A stretch of DNA of 64,000 nt from Bradysia coprophila (Eukaryota; Arthropoda; Insecta; Diptera; Sciaridae). Numbering within the stretch: the stretch's first letter is position 1; every line of letters begins with the position of its first letter. The stretch spans positions 1,178,001 through 1,242,000 of the forward strand of contig NW_023503632.1 of the NCBI RefSeq assembly GCF_014529535.1. The letters run 5' to 3'. Position numbers and translations under genes: made by a program. The notes beneath the pieces are model-generated. The model saw only the letters and a list, made by a program, of their open reading frames with translations, had not been told where the DNA came from and made no database searches. This document shows positions 55,050-64,000 of this stretch, one piece after another.

Positions 55050-55236
55050 CACGGCAGAGTAAAAGTAACCCAGGCAGGAGCGCTTGTTTGACTAGGGACC
55101 TGAATAATCTAGTAGGCCTATGTTTTTTGCGAATGTCAGTGTTCATTTGAGTTCATTTTCATACAAAGGATTAGGTCCCTCATTTGACGTTTCCATAATG
55201 AACCGCTCCTGCCAGGTTTACTTTTACTCTGCCGTG
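55050..55236. mobile_element. MITE with 7-bp TSD AATTCTG
   Basis: AATTCTG at 55043-55049 and 55237-55243 flanks CACGGCAGAGTAAAAGTAA and its complement TTACTTTTACTCTGCCGTG. The inverted ends reach GGCAGGAGCG / CGCTCCTGCC further in. It is 187 bp and non-coding. It lies about 580 bases before the first recognised exon of the SLC6 gene. Confidence 0.85.
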
Positions 55237-55818
55237 AATTCTGACATGACGATCAGTATTTTTTTATGTTCAATTAGTGAGAGCACACACCTTTAAGCAC
55301 TCAAAGTGGCGGAAATGCTTTTATTTGAATGTGTGCATGATTCCGGTAAAATAAAATAGTGATAAAGTCACCACTATTGATGACCTTTAAAATGGCATCA
55401 TTGGTTAAATATGATTGGCATAGTCTATTGTCCCTAAAATAACGAAATCAACATTCTCTTCAAAATTTTGAAATTTGCTCTTTAAGTCGCACCAGATATC
55501 AAGTGCAGAAACATATTGCAGCTCTGTTGCACCACGGACTGATAAAGCGTACAAAGTAATCTTTATTTGATTTTCCAGATAATTGTGCACTTTACAATTC
55601 CGATTAGAAGGTCATCGTTCACTCCACTTGACGAAATTATCCGCATTACAAAGACGAAGCAATGAAAACGGGAGGCTACAAACAGTACATTGAGTCGTTC
55701 ATTTTGTCGCTGAAGATTTGCAAGCCAAAGTCAAGCCAATCTGATGAACATAATGTAGAGGTTGTGGTACGAGTTGGCTGTAATTGTAAAGCTTTTCAAC
55801 AAATTTCCATGCGTACAG
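55237..55818. other. Upstream of SLC6 copy 2; first exon uncertain
   Basis: An ATG at 55661 opens an in-frame stretch (MKTGGYKQYIESF...) with a possible donor at 55754. That could be the missing phase-0 first exon of the following gene, but the family similarity does not extend here. No other gene seen. Confidence 0.35.
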
Positions 55819-58112
55819 GTTCCAGCGGCTGATGTTGAAAGTGACAATAAACGAGATTCTTGGGGAAATGGTTGGGAATTTCTGATGTCTTGCATATCTT
55901 TATCAGTGGGACTGGGCAATGTATGGAGATTTCCATTCACCTGCTTAGACAATGGCGGTAAAAGTTTTTGTTTTTGTTGTAAAACATTACGGAGGACGAC
56001 GATGGTAATCTTCTTATTTGATGTAGGTGGTGCGTTTGTTATACCCTACGTTATCGTGCTATTTTTGGTAGGCAAACCAGTATATTATCTAGAAATGGTT
56101 ATCGGACAGTTCTCCAGCAGAAGCAGCATCAAAGCATTCGATTTGTGCCCTATAACAAGAGGTATACGCGGTGCTAGTGATAAACGTAAAAACGAGAGAT
56201 TCGTGGGTGATGTTAATCTAATTCATGTTATCAGGAATTGGCGTTGGACAAGTTCTTGCAACAACCATGGCCACCGGTTACTATGCATCTATATTGGCAA
56301 TCATAATTCGCTATTTCGTTGCATCGTTTTATCCAGTGTTGCCATGGAGTCATTGCAAAAGTGAGTGGGGTGGTGGAACATGCATCGATTCTGCTTCTTC
56401 AGAAGTATACAACCGAACCACTGATGCTACCTCATCGGCAGAATTGTATTTTTAGTGAGTGCAAAAAATGTCAAACTCTTTTAGAACTCCCTAAGACTCA
56501 CGGTTCCCTACATTTTCAGTAAAGAAGTTCTAAAGGAAAAAGAAACGATTTTGGATGGTGCTGGCGCGCCCGACTTACAACTATCTATGTACTTAGGTTT
56601 GGCATGGATCTTAGTGTCGTTGATCATGGTTAAGGGAATCAAAAGCTCTGGCAAAGCGTCGTACTTCTTAGCGATTTTTCCTTATGTTATCATGGCGGTT
56701 TTATTTGTCCGTGCCGTTACTTTACCTGGTGCAGCCAATGGTATTGCGTACTTATTCAAGCCGCAATGGAAAGAGTTAACCAATCCGAGGGTAGACGATT
56801 TGACCAAGTCGCCTTAACATTCGAACCTGAAGCATGCAAAACCGTTTCGTTTCAGGTCTGGTACGCTGCAGTGTCGCAGGTGTTTTTTTCGTTGGCAATT
56901 TGCTTCGGAAACATCATAATGTTGTCCTCTTACAACAGATTCTCGCATAATATTCACAGGTAGACCTGATTCGATATTCCTTACAAATATGACGATTCCT
57001 CACTCCCTCCCTAGAGATGCGACTGTGGTCACATTGCTAGACACGTTCACATCACTCTTTTCAGCGACGATAATTTTCGGAATTTTGGGTAATTTAGCTT
57101 ACGAAAACGGTTCCGACGACATTCAATCAGTGGTGGCCGGTGACACCGGCCTAGCGTTTGTGTCTTATCCGAATGCAATTTCAAAGTTTCAAACTGTGCC
57201 GCAGTTGTTTTCGGTTCTATTTTTCTTTATGCTCTTCGTCCTGGGCATCGGCAGTAATGTCGGCATGAACTCTTGCTTGTACACTGTAATTAAGGACCGA
57301 TTTGTGCATTTGGCACCGTGGAAAATTGTTGTGCCCGTAGCCATTGCACAGTTTTTCATCGGACTGATGTATGTAACTCCGGTACGGATTTTCAATTCAC
57401 ATTGTATTGTCGGCATGACGAGAACTTTCTGTGACCCATTTCCATTGTAGGGCGGTCAACATTTACTTCGGTTCATCGATTTTTACGGTGTGTCGTTCAT
57501 TGCATTCCTATTGGGCATCTCTCAAATGATAACGTTCGGTTGGATATACGGTGTGAATCGAATAGCGTTGGATATTGAATTTATGTTGGGCATAAAGACG
57601 GGATGGTATTGGAGACTATGTTGGGCAATTATTACACCGGCACTAATGACAGCCATTTTCGTTTACAATCTGATTATGTTTGAGCCGGTGACTTATAAGG
57701 GCCACGAATATCCACATTATGCGTATGGTGAGTTGAGATTTGATTAATCAGAGCGCTTACAATATGACACCATGTCAAAACCAAACTAACCAAATTAATT
57801 AGCAATCGGATGGGTAATATCTGCTGTGGGTATTATGCAGTTACCCTTCTGGGCGCTGTATGCTGTGTACCAACAAAAAGGTGACACTCTCATGGAGGTG
57901 ATTGAAAATATTTTACTGAAAATGTCTCTGATAGGTGAAGAGAATTGATCAAACGAAATGATGTTTTGTAGAAAATCAAAGGGGCACTCAAGCCAACAGA
58001 CGACTGGGGTCCAAAAGATGCAGAGCTGAAGCGTACATATGACCAAATGATATCGTCTCAATCGAAGACGACGACGATATACGACAAGATTAAAAACAAT
58101 ATTTTCGGATAA
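55819..58112 (+). CDS. SLC6 neurotransmitter:sodium symporter (insect amino-acid type), copy 2
   Basis: Nine exons (55819-55957, 56027-56161, 56235-56454, 56520-56790, 56856-56959, 57015-57381, 57451-57727, 57803-57897, 57972-58112) join in phase to 582 residues, 5'-incomplete. The first recognised codons ([10 protein letters not shown]) must follow a short upstream exon. Motifs are [13 protein letters not shown] (TM1), [43 protein letters not shown] (TM6), GSNVGM (TM8), [14 protein letters not shown] (TM12) and tail [17 protein letters not shown]. Compared with copy 1 (1467-4842) it lacks the introns before IKSSGK and SNVGM; all other junctions coincide in position and phase. Role: Na+/Cl- coupled uptake of amino acids or related small molecules at the plasma membrane. 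Substrate not determinable. Confidence 0.9.
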
Positions 58113-58546
58113 GTTTGTTTGATTGATTCATTCATTCATCGGATAATTCTTCAGATGCGCACACCGAAAGCTGATCTGGCATTTATGTTTAGCTCAATGT
58201 TTTGCATTGTTTAGGTAATCGATCGACAGAATTTAGTAAAAAACTGTAGTAAAAGTAAAATTTTTTGTTTCTATGTGAATTTGTCCAGCATTTCGTTCTT
58301 TTCGGCAAGTGTCAGTCTAAAACTTCCAAAATGAGTGCTACTCTAAATAGGTTTGTTCCGTCGTAGGGTAAAAACGATTTTTGACAAGTCAAAAACAAAA
58401 GATAGCATCCACAGAGCCTCAACGCTTTTGCGAACAATACTTTTTCGGTTATGTCTCTATGGATGACGTTTCGACGAAGGCATAACGGTTGCATAATCCG
58501 GAAAACGATCCAATAGGCCGAATAGGCCAAACCATATATGAAAGAG
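58113..58546. other. 3' flank of SLC6 copy 2 with a repeat fragment
   Basis: From about 58350 (GGTTTGTTCCGTCG) the sequence resembles the TA-flanked MITE at 15364-15541. Only the left end is evident. Confidence 0.45.
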
Positions 58547-58773
58547 CAGAGAAATGATAAGCGCGGCCACTCATGGCTGGGATAGAACACGCCTGAGGCA
58601 ATTTTTTTTCAACAATTTTCTCTCTAATTTCGTCTCTCAATTTCACATATATTTTTGACGTATTGGTTGGATTTTTATATGGAGTTTTTCTCCCATCGGT
58701 TACATGCAATCAATCTGTCATCGTCAGGCGTATTCTATCCCAGCCACGAGCTGCCGCGCTTATCATTTTTATG
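58547..58773. mobile_element. Mutator-like MITE with 9-bp TSD ATGAAAGAG
   Basis: Exact 9-bp duplications ATGAAAGAG (58538-58546 and 58774-58782). TIRs CAGAGAAATGATAAGCGCGG and, complemented, CATAAAAATGATAAGCGCGG extend to GGCTGGGATAGAA. A 9-bp duplication and long TIRs fit Mutator-like elements. Non-coding, 227 bp. Its end resembles that of the palindrome at 59458-59596 (AGAGAAATGATAA). Confidence 0.85.
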
Positions 58774-58957
58774 ATGAAAGAGTGATGAGATTAGAGTTGG
58801 TAACACTGATTTTGAGCTAGTGTTGTATGGGGACAATCTAGCGTCATCTAGCGTAGCTTCATTTTTGTTTGGCATCTTCAATGTTTGAGTTGTCGATGCT
58901 CCAGGATGTTAGTGTCTCACAAATACACACATAAAAACTGAAAAAAGGAAAAAGTTA

Positions 58958-59148
58958 GGTTTGTTCCAAATAGCTGTAAACACGAACTTTGACAACCCGA
59001 ACCACGATGATTTGATCCATAGCAACGTCGTCTACGAGATGTTTCATACAAATATGGCAACGTCGCCTACGTGATTTACACACAAATATTATTGAGGCTA
59101 TGGTTCTATGGATCAAATTTTACAATTCATACAGCCTTGGAACAAATT
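58958..59148. mobile_element. Foldback MITE with TTTGTTCCAA ends
   Basis: TTTGTTCCAAATAGCTGTA on the left faces TACAGCCTTGGAACAAA on the right. TTTGATCCATAG and CTATGGATCAAA form an inner pair. A tandem ATGGCAACGTCG-like pair lies inside. Confidence 0.7.
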
Positions 59149-59457
59149 CATAGTGAAATTACAATATGGTGGGACGCGTGACGTTTACAAAGAAAAAATT
59201 GCGACATTCTACCTTGGTTTCGACAGCTGAAATAACCTTGAAACAGACTATAACTGGACAGTGTATCTGTGTCATAAAACTGTAAACGCTGTAAAAAAAA
59301 ACAATTTTATATAAAATAGTACTCTATTTACCAGCTGTCGATTATGATCACTGTTGCTTGAAGTGACTGTTGCATCCGTATGTTTTGCTTTTTATTTTTG
59401 TCGCCATTATGACAATATTTTGACTTCCACTGTTCATGATAGGACATTGTGAATTTT

Positions 59458-59596
59458 TTAGAGAAATGATAAGAGATGCCTGTGGGACGGAAACAACGCC
59501 ATCTATCTTCGTTTCTCTGACAAATTCAAAACACAATATAACAGATCGCGTTACTTCCGTCCCACATGCAACACCATCTGTTATTATTTCTCTGCT
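59458..59596. mobile_element. Palindromic element sharing AGAGAAATGATAA ends
   Basis: AGAGAAATGATAAGAGATG and the complement AGAGAAATAATAACAGATG face each other. Inner arms TGTGGGACGGAA / TTCCGTCCCACA also match. No target duplication was found. Related by its tips to 58547-58773. Confidence 0.65.
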
Positions 59597-60153
59597 GGTA
59601 TTTGTAGTATGTCCATCCAGTGGATCCAGTGTCACTAGTTTCGCCAAAGCACTGCTCCAAGCATTGACAAAATAAATATTTGGAAGTTCTGCATATTTCT
59701 TTCGTAACATGTCTGTCATGCTTTTTCTTTGTGAGTTAAGACAGTATGTACAAAAGACACAGCAGATGCAAGTGTACATAAATCAAAATTTGGACGCTGA
59801 TTGACGTCTGACAAGTATTAATGCTATGAGCTTGAGCAGTGGTTTCGCCAACTAAAGATATCTACATACATATTTGGTTCGGTTCAAATAATCAAAATAT
59901 TTCATGTATGTGGGGAAGTACCTTTTTAAATAATTAAAAAAGAGAAATGTATGCCAGCGACATCTTTTGTCTGCTGCTGTAAGCTTGTTGACATTTCATT
60001 GGAGACGGATTCTGATAATGTTTGTTTTGGTATACATATGGAAACATTATTTGTTTGATTCTGCACCTCCTTAAGGTCTCAACGAAAACAAGTTCAAAAA
60101 GTTCATTTGAACGGTTTCTACTGCTAGTTTGGAGCAGTGCTGGTTCAGGCATA
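59597..60153. other. 5' flank of the CINP-like gene
   Basis: No separate gene recognised. The reading frame of the following gene stays open for 44 codons before its best ATG. Confidence 0.4.
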
Positions 60154-60852
60154 ATGTCAACGCCACAAAGGCCATCGTTGAATACAAGTGTTTACTCACC
60201 GGTGCGATGTAATAAGAACTTGATTCACACCCTTCGAATGCAAAACGCACTTTATAACATTTCCGTTTTAGTTCCGGACACACTGCTATCACCAAAATCT
60301 CCCAAAGCCGATCCACTAGGAATACGTCTGAAAGTTCGATCAATCGTCAAAACAGTAATGGAAAATCACAAAAAATGGGAATTGGCACAAAAGCGTGGAA
60401 TTGCACTTTGCAGTACAATCGAAAACGTGAAAAAGGAGGCATTGGACCGGATAGCTAGTGAACCATCGACAACATTGTATCCCGACGAATTGAAAACGCC
60501 CAGTGAAAAGCTGAAAACAATCACAACAATTCTAAAAGATGTGCTGGACAGCAGTAAGGAGTGCCTTAGCCAGTTGAATGGCTTGAAAAAGTTGCAGAGC
60601 AATACCAACGAAAGATTACTGAAAAGTTGGACAATCGTGAAAGTGATGAATGCAATCGAAGCAATTGTACACGCCTACGAGGATGAATACGATGTGAAAG
60701 TAACGGTCATGGAAAATGTGTGCCATTCAAGCAGCAAAGAGGAAATTGCTTTCCACGTTACTGTCTGGGAATTCGAAACGTTTGTGAATGACGATGTGAG
60801 GTTCATGTTGTTCGGCATGCAGGTTGAATGTGATATCGATGGAAATAGTTAA
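60154..60852 (+). CDS. CINP-like protein (CDK2-interacting protein family)
   Basis: A single-exon frame of 232 residues from the ATG at 60154 (MSTPQRPSLNTS). The frame is open further upstream, but those codons look random. The centre is helical, with GIRLKVRSIVKTVMENHKKW, KLKTITTILKDVLDSSKECL and SQLNGLKKLQSNTNERL. The end reads AIVHAYEDEYDVKVTVMENV followed by FHVTVWEFETFVNDD. The heptad-rich middle, the GL.K(L/I)Q step, and the final Y..E...K..V.EN..H....VW...F...D block resemble CINP, a small protein linked to CDK2, replication origins and checkpoint signalling. The assignment is from motif memory only. Alternative: an unrelated coiled-coil protein. Intronless and compact. Confidence 0.62.
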   Translation: MSTPQRPSLNTSVYSPVRCNKNLIHTLRMQNALYNISVLVPDTLLSPKSPKADPLGIRLKVRSIVKTVMENHKKWELAQKRGIALCSTIENVKKEALDRIASEPSTTLYPDELKTPSEKLKTITTILKDVLDSSKECLSQLNGLKKLQSNTNERLLKSWTIVKVMNAIEAIVHAYEDEYDVKVTVMENVCHSSSKEEIAFHVTVWEFETFVNDDVRFMLFGMQVECDIDGNS

Positions 60853-61569
60853 TAAAGGAACGGATTTCTGAACAGATGTTTCTATTTCATTGATGGAGAT
60901 GATGGAGTACCGTCCTTCGTCGCTGAGTTGGGCTGCGTTCCATAAGCAATTCTTTTCGTTTTGAGTCAAAATCAAAAGAAAAGTGGATCCTTGCAACTCC
61001 ACTACACGCTTCGACGTGACAACTAGGAGCCGATCTCATAAAATCTTGAACCAAGCGATAAAACAAAATTGTTCTAGTTGTCGATTGTCCCCACGTGAGT
61101 GTGGGTGTGAGTGTGGGTCGGTTCTGCAAAAATGATTCGAGTGATAGCTGCCAAATATAGAGTATTTTGCATGAAAAATGTTTCCAGATTTTTTTACAGT
61201 GCCAAGATTTGTTTGATACACTGTCTCGTTTCAGTACTCTATTTTAAGTCCCACTTGAAGCGTTGATTCTTTTCAAAAACACCCTATACCGAAATCGGTC
61301 GCATTTTCCAGTGGACTTTGTTATATGTGCCCAGTAAGGTATTCGACCCGAGAAGCCAGGATCACTTTCAAAAAACATAGCTAACGCCGACCCGTACGAA
61401 ACACCTATTCGTATCAAAAGCCTTTAATGTGAAACTCTTTATTTCTCTTACTTTGTACTCTTCTCTACTGAATATAGACAATATAGGCAAAATAGACAGC
61501 CCCGTACGAAGTCAAATTTCATAAATTCTTATTTAAACAGCTATATACCTATATTTACCTATATTCCCG
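60853..61569. repeat. 3' flank, then dispersed-repeat fragments
   Basis: From 61268 (TTCTTTTCAAAAACA... ACCGAAATCGGTCGCATTTT) this repeats the theme seen at 45190 and 7321. From 61373 (AACATAGCTAACGCCGACCC) it repeats 49118-49400. The two repeat types are joined here, which suggests they are parts of one larger element. AGTGTGGGTGTGAGTGTGGG near 61097 is a small GT-rich run. Confidence 0.6.
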
Positions 61570-62095
61570 GGTAAAAATGTCGGACTCATGAGACCACGAA
61601 AAAAGTATTCTCAACGGTCTCATTTCGGTCTAAAAATGGTTGGTAGTCTCAATGCAGTCTCAATTTTTTTTTTGTGTGATGAAACTTTTGGATGAACAAA
61701 TTGTCATTTTCGGGATCTATTGAGTCCGAATGAGAAGTCTCTTTTCGAGTATTTTTTGATGGAATTGTCGAGACTAAGTGAGCAGTCTCACAGTGGATAA
61801 GTTTACAGACCGCATGAGACCGAATGAGAAGTCTCTTTTCTGGTATTCTTTGACGGAATTGTCGAGGCTAAGTGAGCAGTCTCACCGTGGAAAAATTTTC
61901 AGATCGCATGAGATCGAACGAGTATTTTATTCGATTGCTGAGACCGACTGAGTGGTCTCATTTGACGAAAATATTTTCTTCAACTTTTGAGGCTGGCTGA
62001 GTGGTCTCATTTGACAAAAATATTTTTTTCGACTTTTGAGGTTGGTTGAGTGGTCTCATTTGAAGAAAATATTTTCTTCGACTTTTGAGGTTGAA
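61570..62095. repeat. Tandem units with GAGACCG / GGTCTCA motifs
   Basis: Two units of about 120 bp share GACCGAATGAGAAGTCTCTT and GCTAAGTGAGCAGTCTCAC (about 61725-61910). Three shorter units of about 67 bp then share TGAGTGGTCTCATTTGA and TTCGACTTTTGAGG (61950-62090). Every unit carries paired GAGAC and GTCTC, so they can fold. Confidence 0.75.
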
Positions 62096-63215
62096 CAATT
62101 ACCGAACATATTGGTCCGACCCAAATGTATAAAACTCAAAACTGAAGAACATATGGGTCCGACCCAAATTCGAGGCAGTCATAAGAGCTGAACATATTGG
62201 TCCGACCCAAATGTATAAAACTCAAAACTGAAGAACATTTGGGTCCGACCAATATTCGAGGCAGTCATAATTACCGAACATATTGGTCCGACCCAAATGT
62301 ATAAAACTCAAAACTGAAGAACATTTGGGTCCGACCCAAATTCAAGGCAGTCATAAGTACTGAACATATTGGTCCGACCCAAATGTATAAAACTCAAAAC
62401 TGAAGAACATTTGGGTCCGACCCAAATTCGAGACAGTCATAAGAGCTGAACATATTGGTCCGACCCAAATGTATAAAACTCAAAACTGAAGAACATTTGG
62501 GTCCGACCCAAATTCAAGGCAGTCATAAGTACTGAACATATTGGTCCGACCCAAATGTATAAAACTCAAAACTGAAGAACGTTTGGGTCTGACCAATATT
62601 CGAGGCAGTCATAATTACCGAACATATTGGTCCGACCCAAATGTATAAAACTCAAAACTGAAGAACATTTGGGTCCGACCAATATTCGAGGCAGTCATAA
62701 TTACCGAACATATTGGTCCGACCCAAATGTATAAAACTCAAAACTGAAGAAGATTTGGGTCCGACTTAAATTCGAGGCAGTCATAAGAGCTGAACATATT
62801 GGTCCGACCCAAATGTATAAAACTCAAAACTGAAGAACATTTGGGTCTGACCAATATTCGAGGCAGTCATAATTACCGAACATATTGGTCCGACCCAAAT
62901 GTATAAAACTCAAAACTGAAGAACATTTGGGTCCGACCAATATTCGAGGCAGTCATAATTACCGAACATATTGGTCCGACCCAAATGTATAAAACTCAAA
63001 ACTGAAGAACATTTGGGTCCGACCCAAATTCGAGGCAGTCATAAGAGCTAAACATATTGGGCCGACCCAAATGTATACAATTTAAAGTTGAGGAACATTT
63101 GGGTACGACCGAAATTCGAGGCAGTCATAAGAACTGAACATATTGGGCCGACCCAAATGTATACAATTTAAAGTTAAGGAACATTTGGGTCCGACCCAAA
63201 TTCGAGGCCGGCATA
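62096..63215. repeat. 86-bp satellite, about 13 copies
   Basis: The tandem unit has CATATTGGTCCGACCCAAAT, then TAAAACTCAAAACTGAAGAA, CATTTGGGTCCGACC and CGAGGCAGTCATAA. TTGGTCCGACCC and GGGTCCGACCAA appear in each unit as an imperfect inverted pair. Two half-unit versions alternate (ending ACCCAAATTCGAGG or ACCAATATTCGAGG; linkers TAAGAGCTGAA or TAATTACCGAA), which hints at higher-order organisation. The last two or three units (from about 63040) are more diverged. Confidence 0.93.
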
Positions 63216-63298
63216 AGTACATAATAGCGATAGCATAATTCTTTATGTAATATGATTTGTTATGTACAGTGTACACACATTAACATACATCTTATGTA

Positions 63299-63471
63299 CA
63301 GTGAGCATTAAAAGTTTGGAAACATATAAGAATATGAACAAAAGAACAATAGACGTGAATACAATATAACAATAGAAATTTTATATACTTGCTTCTATTG
63401 TTCTATTGTCTTCTTGTCTATTCTTTTGTTTATATTGCTCTTATATGTTTCCAAACTTTTTAGGCTCAGTG
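63299..63471. mobile_element. Tc1/mariner-type MITE, TA target
   Basis: TA (63297-63298 and 63472-63473) flanks CAGTGAGCATTAAAAGTTTG and the complement of the right end, CACTGAGCCTAAAAAGTTTG. The TIRs continue through GAAACATATAAGA. CAGTGAG/CACTGAG ends next to TA are characteristic of the superfamily. 173 bp, no coding sequence. Confidence 0.88.
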
Positions 63472-63627
63472 TACTTATAAGCATATTTGTTACTAGTCAT
63501 AATTTTGGCGTTGCGCTAACTTCAGCCCGATAATTTCTCGAGGTACACGACACTTTCATGGTCGTGTGCGGTGCCATTAGAAAGGTAATTTTATGTTGTT
63601 TTAGGGAAAATGTGGTTATATGGGGGT

Positions 63628-63699
63628 TTGGTAGCATCTACGATAAAATATGAGTACTTAAACATTTAACTACTCATATTTCATCGTAGATGCTACCAA
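63628..63699. repeat. Strong hairpin, 28-bp stem
   Basis: TTGGTAGCATCTACGAT.. and ..ATCGTAGATGCTACCAA form a stem of about 28 bp (one mismatch), including ATATGAGTA / TACTCATAT. A short loop (CTTAAACATTTAAC) separates the arms. It could be a tiny foldback element or a structured RNA. Confidence 0.8.
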
Positions 63700-64000
63700 C
63701 CTTCCGTAAGACCAACGCCTTTATTGTCAGATTTGCCATACAATAAATCTGCACGGATGCTGAATAAGGCATTTAAAGTTGGGGTAGTTGTTTCATTGAA
63801 TTTATTTGGTATAACAATAGAATCATGACCTTATCACAAATATTCGTACACAAATTCTACGAATCGATCATATATCACAAACACGCATTACATTGAACTG
63901 ATTGAATATTTTATCGTATTATCCTCCTTCAGACGGCAAGCCATTAGCATTAATTTCCCACAACATTATCCAGGGCTCACTGCTTGCTATTGATAACAGA
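63700..64000. other. Window end, nothing recognised
   Basis: AT-rich sequence without a supported feature. Confidence 0.4.

Overview
The window is AT-rich animal DNA and most probably comes from a dipteran insect. Genes have many short exons split by small introns with GT..AG borders. One zinc-finger protein carries a ZAD domain, a fold expanded in arthropods. Two SLC6 symporters are of the insect nutrient amino-acid type. Species cannot be read from the sequence; a lower fly (fungus-gnat type) is a guess. I rebuilt the exon-intron structures by hand from splice sites and reading phase, and every joined model below is a whole number of codons.

Genes, left to right: a short two-repeat filamin protein (+, 215-1106); an SLC6 symporter (-, 1467-4842); a small secreted Cys/Thr peptide (-, 6165-6653); a ZAD plus 13-finger C2H2 protein (-, 12238-14648); a LENG8/SAC3-domain protein (+, 18011-21105); a second C2H2 protein (+, 26235-28725); an amidohydrolase with a bacterial look (+, 29836-30739); an unrecognised nuclear-type protein present as a whole copy (+, 35889-37155) and a truncated mirror copy (-, 31947-33057); a secreted helical protein (+, 39900-40695); proteasome subunit beta-4 (-, 41426-42203); a second SLC6 symporter (+, 55819-58112); and a CINP-like protein (+, 60154-60852). 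The two SLC6 genes are paralogues facing opposite ways about 50 kb apart. They share nearly all intron positions.

The rest is crowded with repeats. A 5'-truncated RTE-type LINE (9651-11373) is split by a DNA transposon with an 8-bp target duplication. At least a dozen non-autonomous terminal-inverted-repeat elements can be delimited, several with exact 7-9 bp or TA target duplications, including two inside introns of the second zinc-finger gene. Two large composite satellite blocks (about 23.87-25.46 kb and 43.08-45.10 kb, in opposite orientation) share a 19-bp self-complementary unit, a longer unit and end sequences. Further arrays lie at 45.7, 50.7 and 62.1-63.2 kb. No LTR retrotransposon, retrovirus-like element or Polinton was recognised.

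The most striking structure is a palindrome at 32051-36895: arms of about 2.4 kb, almost identical, around a 69-bp spacer, with two divergent copies of one gene. The outer end of the left arm abuts an extra copy of a repeat that also lies inside each arm, which suggests how the inversion-duplication formed and why the left gene copy lost its tail.
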